Assembly (NCBI RefSeq): GCF_007570825.1
Contig: NZ_SUNB01000002.1
Coordinates: 1 to 64,000 of the forward strand
Source of the DNA: Pleionea sediminis
GTDB taxonomy: Bacteria > Pseudomonadota > Gammaproteobacteria > Enterobacterales > Kangiellaceae
Reading direction: 5' to 3'
Length of the DNA stretch: 64,000 nt
Under the pieces are notes generated by a model. It saw nothing but the letters and a program-made list of their open reading frames with translations. It made no database searches and was not told where the DNA came from. Shown here in pieces: positions 49,472 to 58,628 of the stretch. Every line of letters starts with the position of its first letter. The stretch's first letter is position 1. The translations under genes and the position numbers were made by a program.

Positions 49472-50452
49472 ATGTCGAACAATACGCCTACATTTGAGTC
49501 AATAAAAGCTCTGCTCAAAGATGATATAAATGCAACAAACTTGTTAATAATGAATGAGTTAGAGTCAGATGTTGCATTAATCAACCAACTTGGGTTCTAC
49601 ATCGTCAACAGCGGCGGAAAACGCCTGCGTCCACTGCTGGTATTGTTGGCTTCTCGGGCTCTTGGATATTCGGGCAAATCGCATCACATTCTGGCGGCAA
49701 TCATCGAATTCATTCATACCGCAACACTATTGCATGATGACGTTGTCGATGCGTCCGATTTACGCCGTGGTAAGGAAACAGCCAATGCCCTTTTCGGCAA
49801 TGAAGCCAGTGTCCTCACAGGTGACTTTTTATACTCTCGAGCTTTCCAAATGATGGTTCGTGTTGACTCAATGTCAGTTATGAATCTTTTGGCAGATACC
49901 ACCAATCTAATCGCAGAAGGTGAAGTACTGCAGCTGATGAACTGCAATAAACCTGACATTACTGAAGATGATTACTACGAAGTTATCCGGAGAAAAACAG
50001 CAATTTTGTTCGCGGCAGCCTGCGAGTTAGCAGCTATTGCATCAGGCAATGATTCCGCGCGATCAGCAATGCATAATTACGGTCTAAATTTAGGGATGGC
50101 CTTCCAAGTGATAGATGACATGCTCGATTATGTATCGAGTGCCAGTGAAATGGGTAAAAACGTGGGTGACGATCTCACAGAAGGAAAACCTACCCTTCCT
50201 GTTATGTATGCAATGAAACACGGCACACCCGAACAAGCCAAGGCAATTCGTCATGCTATTGAACAAGGAGACGCTTCTCAGCTTCCTGTTATTTTAGAAG
50301 CGATCGAACACACCGGAGCAATCGAGTATTGCCAAAAGCAGGCTGAATACTTTTCTCAATGCGCGATCGATAACCTGACGTCTCTCTCTGATTCAGCCTA
50401 TAAACAAGCTATGATCAATTTAACTCATCTTGCTCTCGCAAGAAAACATTAA
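49472..50452 (+). CDS. ispB: Octaprenyl diphosphate synthase
   Basis: It builds the long isoprenoid tail of ubiquinone from FPP and IPP. A trans-prenyltransferase of 326 residues with the first aspartate-rich motif DDVVD (89-93, in LLHDDVVDASDLRRG) and the second DDMLD (215-219). GGKRLRPLL near residue 48 binds IPP. The ribosome binding site is poor. The chain length cannot be read with certainty, so octaprenyl is the family default. Confidence 0.93.
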   Translation: MSNNTPTFESIKALLKDDINATNLLIMNELESDVALINQLGFYIVNSGGKRLRPLLVLLASRALGYSGKSHHILAAIIEFIHTATLLHDDVVDASDLRRGKETANALFGNEASVLTGDFLYSRAFQMMVRVDSMSVMNLLADTTNLIAEGEVLQLMNCNKPDITEDDYYEVIRRKTAILFAAACELAAIASGNDSARSAMHNYGLNLGMAFQVIDDMLDYVSSASEMGKNVGDDLTEGKPTLPVMYAMKHGTPEQAKAIRHAIEQGDASQLPVILEAIEHTGAIEYCQKQAEYFSQCAIDNLTSLSDSAYKQAMINLTHLALARKH

Positions 50453-50882
50453 TTGGATTGCCTTCGTCCTATGTGAATAGTCGCAAATCAAATGAAGGAA
50501 AAGCTCGTTTCACTGAAAAGAATGCGCCATCGTATTCTCAATACCGCCTTCCCAATTTACCGCATTTAGATTGAACAAATCATGAACATGAGGCTCATTT
50601 ACTGATCTTCAAGATTCTTTGAAAGCCAGTAACGAGCAGCCTTTCGAGTGAATTTTAATCAATTTTCGTAAAACAATATCGTCTTATCACTAAATCGTGA
50701 AATCTATTCACTGGTCGGAATATTCAACTCAAGCAAAATATGTTACAACGTGCTCATCGATACTGGTAAATTCAGTAACTTCAAATGTTTGCGATATCCA
50801 TTTAGGTTGTTTCAAATCGTCAAGATGAATCGCAAGCCAACTGAAAACAATAATAAGATTGGATAAAAGGAAGAAGCGACGC
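50453..50882. other. 430-bp leader of the oxidoreductase operon, no gene seen
   Basis: I see no ORF with a proper start and no classical terminator for ispB. A short minus-strand frame (50729-50923) overlaps the next gene and looks spurious. The promoter for the operon should be here but no clear pair stands out. Confidence 0.35.
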
Positions 50883-52691
50883 GTGAAACCTACAGACATC
50901 CAAAACCCCGAATACTTCCACAAAGTGGTTGATTGTCAATATGCCTGTCCGGCCCACACACCCGTTCCCGAATACATTCGTTTGATTGCACGCGGCCGAT
51001 ACTCGGATGCCTACATGATTAATTGGGAATCAAATGTTTTTCCTGGCGTTTTAGGAAGAACTTGCGATCGACCTTGCGAACCCGCTTGCCGTCGTGGAAG
51101 AGTGGACGAAGAGCCCGTTGCAATTTGTCGTTTAAAACGTGTTGCAGCGGACTTTAAAGACGATATAAAAGATCGAATGCCAGAAATCCCGAGCCAAAAG
51201 AACGGTAAAAAAGTTGCGCTTATTGGCGGCGGCCCTGCTTCACTTACTGTTGCTAGAGACCTTGCTCCACTCGGTTACGAATTGGACTTATACGATGCGC
51301 AAAGAAAAGGCGGCGGATTTATGCGCAGTCAAATTCCATCATTTCGATTACCAGAAAAAGTACTCGACGAAGAAGTTAATTACATTTTAGAAATGGGCAT
51401 CTCTGCTCATTTCGATCAATACATTTCAAGTTTAAAGGAAATCCTCGAGAAAGATTACGATGCTGTATTTGTTGGCACTGGAGCTCCCCGAGGACGCGAT
51501 TTGAAAAAATTACCGGGACGTGAAGAAGGTGATGCCAACATTCACGTTGGTATCGAATGGTTAGCCAATGTTGCTTTCGAGCATACAAAAACAATTGGTG
51601 AAAAAGTTTTGGTACTGGGTGGTGGTAATACTGCAATGGATTGCTGTCGAACATCAAAAAGAATCGGCGGTAAAGATGTTCGGGTCGTTGTCCGAAGTCC
51701 TAAAAGTGATATGAAAGCATCGCCCTGGGAAATAGAAGACGCCGAGCACGAAGACATTCCTATTTACGAAAATCATTCACCGAAAGAATTCGTTACCAAA
51801 AATGGTAAATTAGTCGGTATGAATTTCGAAATTGTCGAAGCTGTTTACGACGACAATGGTAAACGATCCTTAAAGCCCACTGGAGAAGTTGTCTTTATGG
51901 AGTGCGACGATGTTCTAATGGCTATCGGACAAGAAAATGCTTTTCCTTGGATAGAGAGAGACATAGGCCTTGAGTTCGGTGAGTGGGACATGCCCGTTGT
52001 CGATGAAAAAACCTTTCAATCAACCAATCCAAAAGTATTTTTTGGCGGTGATGCAGCATTTGGACCTGAAAACATTATTACTGCCGTTGCCCATGGCCAT
52101 CAAGCAGCCATTTCCATCGATTTATTTTTAAATGGCAAAAATGTTCATGATCGCCTTGAGCCAGGCACTACCTTATTTACTCAGAAAATGGGATTCCACG
52201 AGTGGACCTACGACAATGCAATCTCTGACGATGATCGATTCATTGTTCCTCTAGCTGAAAAAACAAAAGCCTTGAGCGACCGAAAACTCGAAGTCGAACT
52301 TGGGTTTGATTTAAAACAGGCTTACGATGAGGCCGAGCGTTGTTTAAATTGTGACATTCAAACTGTTTTTACCGAAAGCAAATGCATTGAATGTGATGCT
52401 TGTGTCGATATCTGCCCGACCGACTGTATCAACTTTATCAGCAATGGTGATGAAGACGATTTACGCAGTCGACTTAAAGCACCTGCCGACAACAAAACTC
52501 AAGATCTTTATGTCTCAGATGATTTAAAAACGGGACGAGTTATGGTGAAAGATGAAAACGTATGCTTACATTGCGGTTTGTGCTCAGAGCGCTGCCCAAC
52601 ATCAGCATGGGACATGCAAAAGTTTTTATACTCAGTAACTAAAGCCGGAAAAGGAACGAAAGAAGAGGCGGAATTAGAATGCACAAAATAA
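50883..52691 (+). CDS. GltD-like FAD/NAD(P)H oxidoreductase fused to a 2[4Fe-4S] ferredoxin
   Basis: A 602-residue electron-transfer protein. The N-terminal Fe-S domain, as in the glutamate synthase small subunit, has cysteines C18, C22, C61, C65 and C69. FAD binds at LIGGGPASLTVA (113-124), and a second dinucleotide fold has VLGGGNTAMDCCR. The C-terminus adds a ferredoxin with two CxxCxxCxxxC motifs (C501-C511, C561-C571). The start is a GTG at 50883 with AAGGAAG upstream. An upstream TTG would add only basic residues. The gene overlaps the next by 13 bp, so it probably shuttles electrons between NAD(P)H and the oxidoreductase encoded there. Confidence 0.85.
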   Translation: MKPTDIQNPEYFHKVVDCQYACPAHTPVPEYIRLIARGRYSDAYMINWESNVFPGVLGRTCDRPCEPACRRGRVDEEPVAICRLKRVAADFKDDIKDRMPEIPSQKNGKKVALIGGGPASLTVARDLAPLGYELDLYDAQRKGGGFMRSQIPSFRLPEKVLDEEVNYILEMGISAHFDQYISSLKEILEKDYDAVFVGTGAPRGRDLKKLPGREEGDANIHVGIEWLANVAFEHTKTIGEKVLVLGGGNTAMDCCRTSKRIGGKDVRVVVRSPKSDMKASPWEIEDAEHEDIPIYENHSPKEFVTKNGKLVGMNFEIVEAVYDDNGKRSLKPTGEVVFMECDDVLMAIGQENAFPWIERDIGLEFGEWDMPVVDEKTFQSTNPKVFFGGDAAFGPENIITAVAHGHQAAISIDLFLNGKNVHDRLEPGTTLFTQKMGFHEWTYDNAISDDDRFIVPLAEKTKALSDRKLEVELGFDLKQAYDEAERCLNCDIQTVFTESKCIECDACVDICPTDCINFISNGDEDDLRSRLKAPADNKTQDLYVSDDLKTGRVMVKDENVCLHCGLCSERCPTSAWDMQKFLYSVTKAGKGTKEEAELECTK

Positions 52692-54523
52692 AAGCAACCA
52701 ATGACTTCGTTATTAAATTTGCGAATATCAATGGCACCGGCTCGGCAAGCGCGAACAATATGTTTGCAAAGTCAATATTTCGTTCGGGATTACAAGTAAC
52801 ACCGAAAAATATTTTTCCTTCGAATATTCAAGGTTTGCCCACTTGGTACGAAGTTAGAGTCAACGATAAAGGCTATCTTGGTCGTCGTGGTGGCGTCGAC
52901 TTCATGGTTGCCACCAATGGGCAAACCATGAAGCAAGATTTTGAAGAAGTGCTACCGGGCGGCTATTTTCTTTACGACAATAGCAAACCTCTGCCTCCAT
53001 CTTATCAAAGAGACGATTTGAATCTTATCGGAATTCCTTTAACGGATATTTGCAATAAAGAGTATTCCGATCCTCGCCAACGCCAACTATTTAAAAATAT
53101 TGTTTACGTTGGTGCACTCTCTTATCTATTGGATATTGAGTTCGATATATTTCAGCAGCTCGTGCAAGATCAATTTAAAGGAAAAGAAAAATTGATCACT
53201 CCCAACATTCATGCTCTGGAATTGGGCTATCGATACGCGAAAGAAAATCATGAAACCACTTGCGAACTTAGTATCGAAGCTAAAGATTTGAATAAAGGAA
53301 AAATTCTCGTCGATGGTAATACTGGCACAGCTCTTGGCGCGATTTATGCGGGAGCAACCGTTGCCGGGTGGTATCCGATTACACCATCCACATCAGTAGT
53401 CGATGCGTTTGAAAAATACTGCAAGCGTTTAAGAGTTTGCCCCTCGAGCGGACAAAATAACTTTGCCATTATTCAAGCAGAGGACGAACTTTCTGCCATG
53501 GGAATGGTTTTGGGTGCTAGCTGGAATGGCGCGCGAGCATTCACCGCAACTTCGGGCCCGGGTTTATCATTAATGTCAGAGTTTTTGGGACTCGCATATT
53601 TTGCAGAAATTCCAGGAGTATTAGTTGATGTTCAACGTACCGGACCGTCAACTGGAATGCCCACCCGAACACAACAATCAGATATTCTCCCTGCTGCTTA
53701 TGCATCTCACGGAGATACAAAACACATCTGCCTTTACCCAGCAAACCCTAATGAATGCTTTAAAATGTCATTCGATGCTTTTGAGTTAACCGAGCAATTA
53801 CAAACACCGGTTATTATTTTGAGTGATTTAGACTTGGGTATGAATGACAACCTATGCGATGCATTTGATTGGGATGATGCAACACACCTTAACCGCGGTA
53901 AAGTGTTGTCAAAAGATGAGCTCGATAACATGCAAGAGCGTTGGGGAAGATATTTGGATTTAGATGACGACGGAATCGGTTATCGTACTATTCCAGGCAC
54001 TCACCCGACCAAAGGCAGTTACTTTACTCGAGGATCCTCTCACGACGAATACGCAGCTTACACTGAAAGCTCAGAAGCTTATGTCCGTTCTATGAAACGA
54101 CTCGAAAAAAAGTGGGAAACCGCCAAACAGCTGGTGCCCGCTCCACAATATTTTAAAGCCCAATCCAAAGCCAATATTGGCGCTATTTTTTACGGAACTT
54201 CCACAGATGCATCTTTAGAAGCTATCGATTTAACCGCTGAAAAAGAAATTGCGATTAACGGTTTAAAAATAAATGCTTTCCCTTTTAGTGACGATGTCAA
54301 AAAGTTTATTGATGAGCATGATTTTGTTTTTGTCATTGAGCAAAATCGCGATGGTCAACTAAAAACCTTGTTGGTTAATGAGCTTAATATTAACCCTGCG
54401 AATCTTGTTTCAATACTGAACTATGATGGCATGCCCATTACAGCAAACTTTATTTGTCAAGAAATCGATGCCACTCTTGATCGCGCAAAAATTACGCCCC
54501 TTCACAAAGCGGAGAGGATCTAA
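52679..54523 (+). CDS. 2-oxoacid:acceptor oxidoreductase, fused gamma-alpha subunit
   Basis: A 614-residue subunit of a thiamine-diphosphate, CoA-dependent 2-oxoacid oxidoreductase (KorA-like). Residues about 1-190 are the gamma domain, with GTGSASANNMFAKSIFRSG at 14-32. From about 205 comes the alpha domain: LVDGNTGTALGAIYAGATVAGWYPITPST, AEDELSAMGMVLGASWNGARAFTATSGPG, then VDVQRTGPSTGMPTRTQQSD. A 2-oxoglutarate substrate is likely but not provable. It is translationally coupled to the flavoprotein upstream and followed 3 bp later by the beta subunit. Confidence 0.87.
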   Translation: MHKIKATNDFVIKFANINGTGSASANNMFAKSIFRSGLQVTPKNIFPSNIQGLPTWYEVRVNDKGYLGRRGGVDFMVATNGQTMKQDFEEVLPGGYFLYDNSKPLPPSYQRDDLNLIGIPLTDICNKEYSDPRQRQLFKNIVYVGALSYLLDIEFDIFQQLVQDQFKGKEKLITPNIHALELGYRYAKENHETTCELSIEAKDLNKGKILVDGNTGTALGAIYAGATVAGWYPITPSTSVVDAFEKYCKRLRVCPSSGQNNFAIIQAEDELSAMGMVLGASWNGARAFTATSGPGLSLMSEFLGLAYFAEIPGVLVDVQRTGPSTGMPTRTQQSDILPAAYASHGDTKHICLYPANPNECFKMSFDAFELTEQLQTPVIILSDLDLGMNDNLCDAFDWDDATHLNRGKVLSKDELDNMQERWGRYLDLDDDGIGYRTIPGTHPTKGSYFTRGSSHDEYAAYTESSEAYVRSMKRLEKKWETAKQLVPAPQYFKAQSKANIGAIFYGTSTDASLEAIDLTAEKEIAINGLKINAFPFSDDVKKFIDEHDFVFVIEQNRDGQLKTLLVNELNINPANLVSILNYDGMPITANFICQEIDATLDRAKITPLHKAERI

Positions 54524-54526
54524 ATT

Positions 54527-55579
54527 ATGAGTTACATTCGTCCAAACATACGTCATCCGCAATTACCGGTTAATGAAATCGGATTTACCCGTGCAGATTA
54601 TGAAGGTGCACTTTCAACCTTGTGTGCTGGATGTGGTCATGACTCTATCAGTGCTTCGATATTGCAATCCTGCTTTGAACTCTCGATTGAGCCTCATAAG
54701 GTGGCAAAAATGTCGGGTATTGGTTGCTCTTCAAAAACACCGGCTTACTTTTTAGGAAACTCTCACGGGTTTAATTCAGTTCACGGGAGAATGCCATCGG
54801 TAGCCACAGGAGCTAATCTCGCCAATAGAGATCTAGTTTATATCGGAGTGTCTGGAGACGGTGATACCGCTTCCATCGGAATGGGTCAATTTGCGCACGT
54901 TGTCCGTCGAAACCTAAATATGGTTTATATCGTAATGAATAACGGTTGTTACGGATTAACCAAAGGCCAAGATTCAGCAACGGCCGATAGAGGCTCCGCC
55001 TCAAAGAAAGGCGTTCCCAATCCATACTCCAGTATCGACTTGTGCGAAACAGCCATCCAACTGGGTGCAGGTTTTGTTGCGAGAAGCTTTTCTGGAGATA
55101 AAGAGCAATTAATTCCACTTATAAAGGCAGCGATCTCTCATCGAGGTTTTGCATTAATCGATGTCGTTTCTCCCTGTGTCACTTTCAATAATACGGCTAA
55201 GTCGACCAAAAGTTACGATCACGTTCGGGAGCATGTTAATGCGACCGGTACATTCGACTTCGTGCCTCTTAAAGAGGAAATTACAACTCAGTATGAACCA
55301 GGAAAAACTGAAGAGATTACCTTGCACGACGGCTCAGCGATCAGATTGCACAAAGCCACTGAAAACCTCGACTTTAATAGCCCTCGTTCAGCAATGAATG
55401 AGATTGAAAAGCATAAAGAAAAAGGTGAAATTCTTACAGGACTTTTATACCTGAATCCTCAAACACCCGATACTCATGAGCTACTAGGCACCACCAATAA
55501 GCCTCTCAACAGTCTAACAGAAGATGCCTTAATACCCGGTAAAAAGGTGCTCGATACCATTAACGAAAGCTTTCAATAA
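54527..55579 (+). CDS. 2-oxoacid:acceptor oxidoreductase, beta subunit
   Basis: The thiamine-diphosphate-binding subunit (KorB-like), 350 residues. The TPP motif runs from GDGD (110-113) to NN (138-139), followed by CYGLTKGQ. Four cysteines, C33 and C36 in LCAGCGHD, C67 in GIGCSS and C217 in SPCVTF, are placed to bind the proximal [4Fe-4S] cluster. The last about 90 residues extend beyond minimal beta subunits. It is third in the operon; the flavoprotein probably supplies or accepts its electrons. Confidence 0.88.
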   Translation: MSYIRPNIRHPQLPVNEIGFTRADYEGALSTLCAGCGHDSISASILQSCFELSIEPHKVAKMSGIGCSSKTPAYFLGNSHGFNSVHGRMPSVATGANLANRDLVYIGVSGDGDTASIGMGQFAHVVRRNLNMVYIVMNNGCYGLTKGQDSATADRGSASKKGVPNPYSSIDLCETAIQLGAGFVARSFSGDKEQLIPLIKAAISHRGFALIDVVSPCVTFNNTAKSTKSYDHVREHVNATGTFDFVPLKEEITTQYEPGKTEEITLHDGSAIRLHKATENLDFNSPRSAMNEIEKHKEKGEILTGLLYLNPQTPDTHELLGTTNKPLNSLTEDALIPGKKVLDTINESFQ

Positions 55580-55752
55580 ATACACTCTTCTCTTGTGAAT
55601 CAGGACGCTTCCTGTAGGTTGCGTCCGTCCCTATCCAGCTTGAGGTTTACTTTCGAACTCCATGAAGTCATCCGAATAACGATAAAATGACATTTCAGAT
55701 GCACTCAATTGAGAATTGCCGTGCAAATCTTCATGAATAATTATCACAAAAC

Positions 55753-55767
55753 TGTAATAAAGTTACA
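55753..55767. promoter_or_regulatory. HexR-like dyad 1 upstream of pckA
   Basis: TGTAATAAAGTTACA has TGTAA/TTACA arms with a 5-bp spacer. It matches 14 of 15 positions of the HexR consensus TGTARTWWWAYTACA as I remember it. Confidence 0.55.
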
Positions 55768-55912
55768 TAATTTTCCGGTTCATCACGAAAGTTAAGCCAT
55801 CGCAAAAAACTAATCTAAATAAAAAAGCAACGATTTATGATAAGTTCATCAAGAAAACGCACAAATTGATGACTTTTATGGAATAAACACCGTACACATA
55901 TGCAAAATAGGT

Positions 55913-55927
55913 TGTAAATTAATTACA
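55913..55927. promoter_or_regulatory. HexR-like dyad 2 upstream of pckA
   Basis: TGTAAATTAATTACA sits within 7-bp perfect arms GTTGTAA/TTACAAC. It also fits 14 of 15 positions of the remembered HexR consensus. Its centre lies about 95 bp upstream of the predicted transcription start, a position suited to activation. Confidence 0.6.
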
Positions 55928-55999
55928 ACAAACAGATTCTAACTCACTGTTTTGCCTTGCATTTTTTTGACATTATTGCTCGATTTAAGCATCTCCTTC

Positions 56000-56008
56000 T
56001 GCTAAAAT
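56000..56008 (+). promoter_or_regulatory. Extended -10 promoter of pckA
   Basis: TGC-TAAAAT, with its hexamer at 56003-56008, followed by a GC-rich discriminator CGCGCGC. It is built like the trmJ promoter. The -35 is weak, as expected for an activator-dependent promoter. Confidence 0.5.
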
Positions 56009-56064
56009 CGCGCGCACTTTTTAGCCTATTTCAATACAACAACACGTCCCGAGGAAGTAGTCAT

Positions 56065-57606
56065 ATGACACAAGCTAAGGTGCATTTAAATCTTTCCACT
56101 GATGACTTGATTAACAAAGCAGTGGAACGCGGAGAAGGTCAAATTGCTAGCAATGGTGCCCTCTCTGTCGAAACAGGAGAAAGAACCGGTCGTTCACCCA
56201 AAGACCGATTTATTGTAAAGGAAGACACCACCGAGCAAGAAATTGACTGGGGTAATGTCAATCGTCCTTTTGATGAAGATAAATTTAACGCTCTTTGGGA
56301 TCGCGTAGAAACTCATTTAGAAACTCAAGATGAATATTTCCGTTCAACTTTGCACGTTGGTGCAGGAGACAAATATTTCATTCCAGTAAACGTTCGCACA
56401 GAAACAGCTTGGCAAAATCTTTTCGCTCGTAACCTTTTTATCCGAACAGAGAATTACAATCCGGACAACCGACAAGAGTGGCAAATCTTGAATGCTGCGG
56501 GCTTCCGTTGCGATCCTGAACGCGATGGAACAAACAGTTATGGCTGCGTCATCATTAACTTTAAACAACGTAAAGTATTATTGGCTGGCATGCGTTACGC
56601 TGGTGAAATGAAGAAAGCGATGTTTTCTGTGCAAAACTTTCTATTACCTGCACATGATGTATTACCAATGCACTGCTCTGCAAATACAGACAACCAAGGT
56701 GACGTTACTTTATTTTTTGGTCTTTCTGGAACGGGCAAAACAACTCTATCAGCCGATCCAGATCGCTACTTAATTGGTGACGACGAGCATGGCTGGGGTG
56801 AAGGTACAGTTTTCAATATCGAAGGCGGATGCTACGCTAAATGTATCGACTTAAGTGAGAAAAATGAGCCGGTTATCTGGAATGCTATCCGACGTGGTAC
56901 TATCATCGAAAACGTTGTGCTTGATGACAATGGAACGCCAGACTATACCGACGTTTCATTAACACAAAATTCCAGAGCCGGTTACCCGCGCGACCACATC
57001 GAACAAAAAGTTGATGAAAATGCTGCGGGCGAGCCCAATGCTATTATCTTTTTGACTTGCGACTTGACCGGCGTATTACCACCCGTTTCAGTTCTTAGCA
57101 AAGAAGCAGCCGCTTACCACTTCTTGAGTGGCTACACTGCAAAAGTTGGCTCTACTGAAATCGGCTCAACCGCTGCGATTGAATCAACCTTTTCTACCTG
57201 TTTTGGTGCTCCTTTCTTTCCACGACCAGCTGGTGTCTACGCAGAATTGCTCATGAAACGAATCGAAGCAAAAGATGCCAAAGTTTATTTAGTCAATACC
57301 GGATGGACCGGCGGTCCTTACGGCAAAGGCGGTAGTCGTTTCAGCATTCCAACGACTCGTGCAGTAATCAATGCTATTCAATCGGGTGCTTTACGTGATG
57401 TTGAGACTCGCGAAATTCCTTATTTGAACTTACAAGCGCCTGTTGCGATTGAAGGTGTTGAGCCTCAATTACTTGACCCTAAGTCAACTTGGGAAAATCC
57501 TGACAATTACGAAGCGGAAGCACAAAAGCTTGCTCAACTTTTCATTGAAAACTTTAAAAAGTTTGAAGTATCTGAAGCTATCGTTAATGCAGGACCAAAG
57601 CTTTAA
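56065..57606 (+). CDS. pckA: Phosphoenolpyruvate carboxykinase (ATP)
   Basis: It converts oxaloacetate and ATP to phosphoenolpyruvate, the first step of gluconeogenesis from TCA intermediates. From the ATG at 56065 (GAGGAAG 7 nt upstream) it has 513 residues. The kinase-1a P-loop [11 protein letters not shown], the kinase-2 [20 protein letters not shown] near the N-terminus and [14 protein letters not shown] near the C-terminus are all present. With ppsA/ppsR it completes a gluconeogenic set. Two HexR-like dyads upstream suggest control by sugar-phosphate levels. Confidence 0.97.
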   Translation: MTQAKVHLNLSTDDLINKAVERGEGQIASNGALSVETGERTGRSPKDRFIVKEDTTEQEIDWGNVNRPFDEDKFNALWDRVETHLETQDEYFRSTLHVGAGDKYFIPVNVRTETAWQNLFARNLFIRTENYNPDNRQEWQILNAAGFRCDPERDGTNSYGCVIINFKQRKVLLAGMRYAGEMKKAMFSVQNFLLPAHDVLPMHCSANTDNQGDVTLFFGLSGTGKTTLSADPDRYLIGDDEHGWGEGTVFNIEGGCYAKCIDLSEKNEPVIWNAIRRGTIIENVVLDDNGTPDYTDVSLTQNSRAGYPRDHIEQKVDENAAGEPNAIIFLTCDLTGVLPPVSVLSKEAAAYHFLSGYTAKVGSTEIGSTAAIESTFSTCFGAPFFPRPAGVYAELLMKRIEAKDAKVYLVNTGWTGGPYGKGGSRFSIPTTRAVINAIQSGALRDVETREIPYLNLQAPVAIEGVEPQLLDPKSTWENPDNYEAEAQKLAQLFIENFKKFEVSEAIVNAGPKL

Positions 57607-57634
57607 CTTTGAAAGTATTTATGACGTTATTAAG

Positions 57635-57660
57635 AAGGGCCTCAAAAGGCCCTTTTTTAT
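57635..57660. terminator. Terminator of pckA
   Basis: An 8-bp GC-rich stem (57635-57642 with 57647-57654), 4-nt loop, and a run of T. It lies between the convergent pckA and the HDOD gene. Confidence 0.88.
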
Positions 57661-57691
57661 TCGTACTGTAAATATCGAAGTTTTAATAAGA

Positions 57692-58525
57692 CTATCTTAC
57701 TGACTGAATAATTTTTACCATATCCGACATAATCTCATCTTTATCTTGCAATATTTGATCAACTTCCAAATTAAACAATGCCAAAGATGATAGTGGAGGC
57801 TCTTCGATAGTCTTCGCGTTTTTCAATATACGAATAATCCATCGGCCGACTTCTACTAAATGCGCATAACGATTGTTATCGTCGTTCGTTTTTAAGGGCT
57901 GCTCACTACCAATAACTCGCTTCAATGAGTCGGGGATTTGCCAAGACTCAACAACTAGCTTCGAAAATTCAGATTGTCCCATAATAATGATTGCTTTCTG
58001 GTCAGAAACATCCGGACATCGAGAAATATTTTGCGCTAACCAACCCAAAATAACCAATGCACCAACATTATGAAACAATCCCGCCAAAAGCGCTAAAGCG
58101 GGATCTTCGACACGGTATCGCTTCGATAAAGCATAAGATACTCCACCAACTTCCAAACTTCGATTACGAACAACCGATGCCACTTCATGGATGCGACTAA
58201 ATTGTCGATCACTGAATAGTTGAGATAAACAGTAATTGTAAATGGCATTGCGCACCATGTTCATACCAAGCTTTTGCATAACATGAAGAAGCGATGTATT
58301 TTCGGTATTGATATTGAATGCCGCAGAATTTGCGATAGCGTAAATCCGACTCGCTAAAACAGGATCAGTATGAATTAACTGCGCTAAATGGCGGACAGAA
58401 ACATCGGGATCATTTAATGCTTCTCGAATTTTCAGTAAATTTTCGGGAAAAGAAGGCAATCGTAAGCGGCCCTGCTCGACCGCCAACTTCATACTACTAA
58501 GAAGGCTTCTCAAATCGTTTCTCAA
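57692..58525 (-). CDS. HDOD domain protein
   Basis: A 277-residue signalling protein built around an HDOD domain, a phosphodiesterase-like HD fold usually without catalysis. LPSFPENLLKIREALNDPDVSVRHLAQLI (about 24-52) and DPVLASRIYAIANSA are the typical opening. LLAGLFHNVGALVIL is the degenerate HD-like motif, with HN in place of HD. Such proteins often link chemotaxis, motility or c-di-GMP signals. The start is a TTG with AGGAG 6 nt upstream. It is monocistronic as far as can be seen. Confidence 0.85.
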   Translation of the reverse strand: MRNDLRSLLSSMKLAVEQGRLRLPSFPENLLKIREALNDPDVSVRHLAQLIHTDPVLASRIYAIANSAAFNINTENTSLLHVMQKLGMNMVRNAIYNYCLSQLFSDRQFSRIHEVASVVRNRSLEVGGVSYALSKRYRVEDPALALLAGLFHNVGALVILGWLAQNISRCPDVSDQKAIIIMGQSEFSKLVVESWQIPDSLKRVIGSEQPLKTNDDNNRYAHLVEVGRWIIRILKNAKTIEEPPLSSLALFNLEVDQILQDKDEIMSDMVKIIQSVR

Positions 58526-58628
58526 TGTTTACTCCTGCCGGATCAAAGCAATCCAGTTTTGAATAAACATAGACTAAAATTGGTAAATATAACAGCTACT
58601 TGGAGAAGTTATTTAACCATTGTTCTGA

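Larger units (their letters stand above)
55580..56064. other. 485-bp leader of pckA
   Basis: No gene is seen here. The leader contains two HexR-like dyads and an extended -10 promoter (listed separately). A TTGACA at 55967-55972 has no partner -10 at the right distance. In-frame codons upstream of the chosen pckA start (from 55957) give an implausible hydrophobic N-terminus. Confidence 0.5.

Noticed and set aside
50729-50923. A minus-strand frame upstream of the oxidoreductase operon
   Set aside because: It overlaps the N-terminus of the flavoprotein, has no ribosome binding site and no recognisable domain.
55967-55972. A TTGACA hexamer upstream of pckA
   Set aside because: No -10 lies 16-18 bp downstream. 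The extended -10 with its hexamer at 56003 is 30 bp away.
55957-56064. An upstream extension of pckA by 36 codons
   Set aside because: It lacks a ribosome binding site, encodes an odd hydrophobic/basic stretch, and overlaps the predicted promoter. The ATG at 56065 has GAGGAAG and matches the family start.
57692-58525. Possible active HD phosphohydrolase
   Set aside because: The expected HD dyad is HN (GLFHNVGAL) and other metal residues are absent, so it is called HDOD and not an HD-GYP enzyme.
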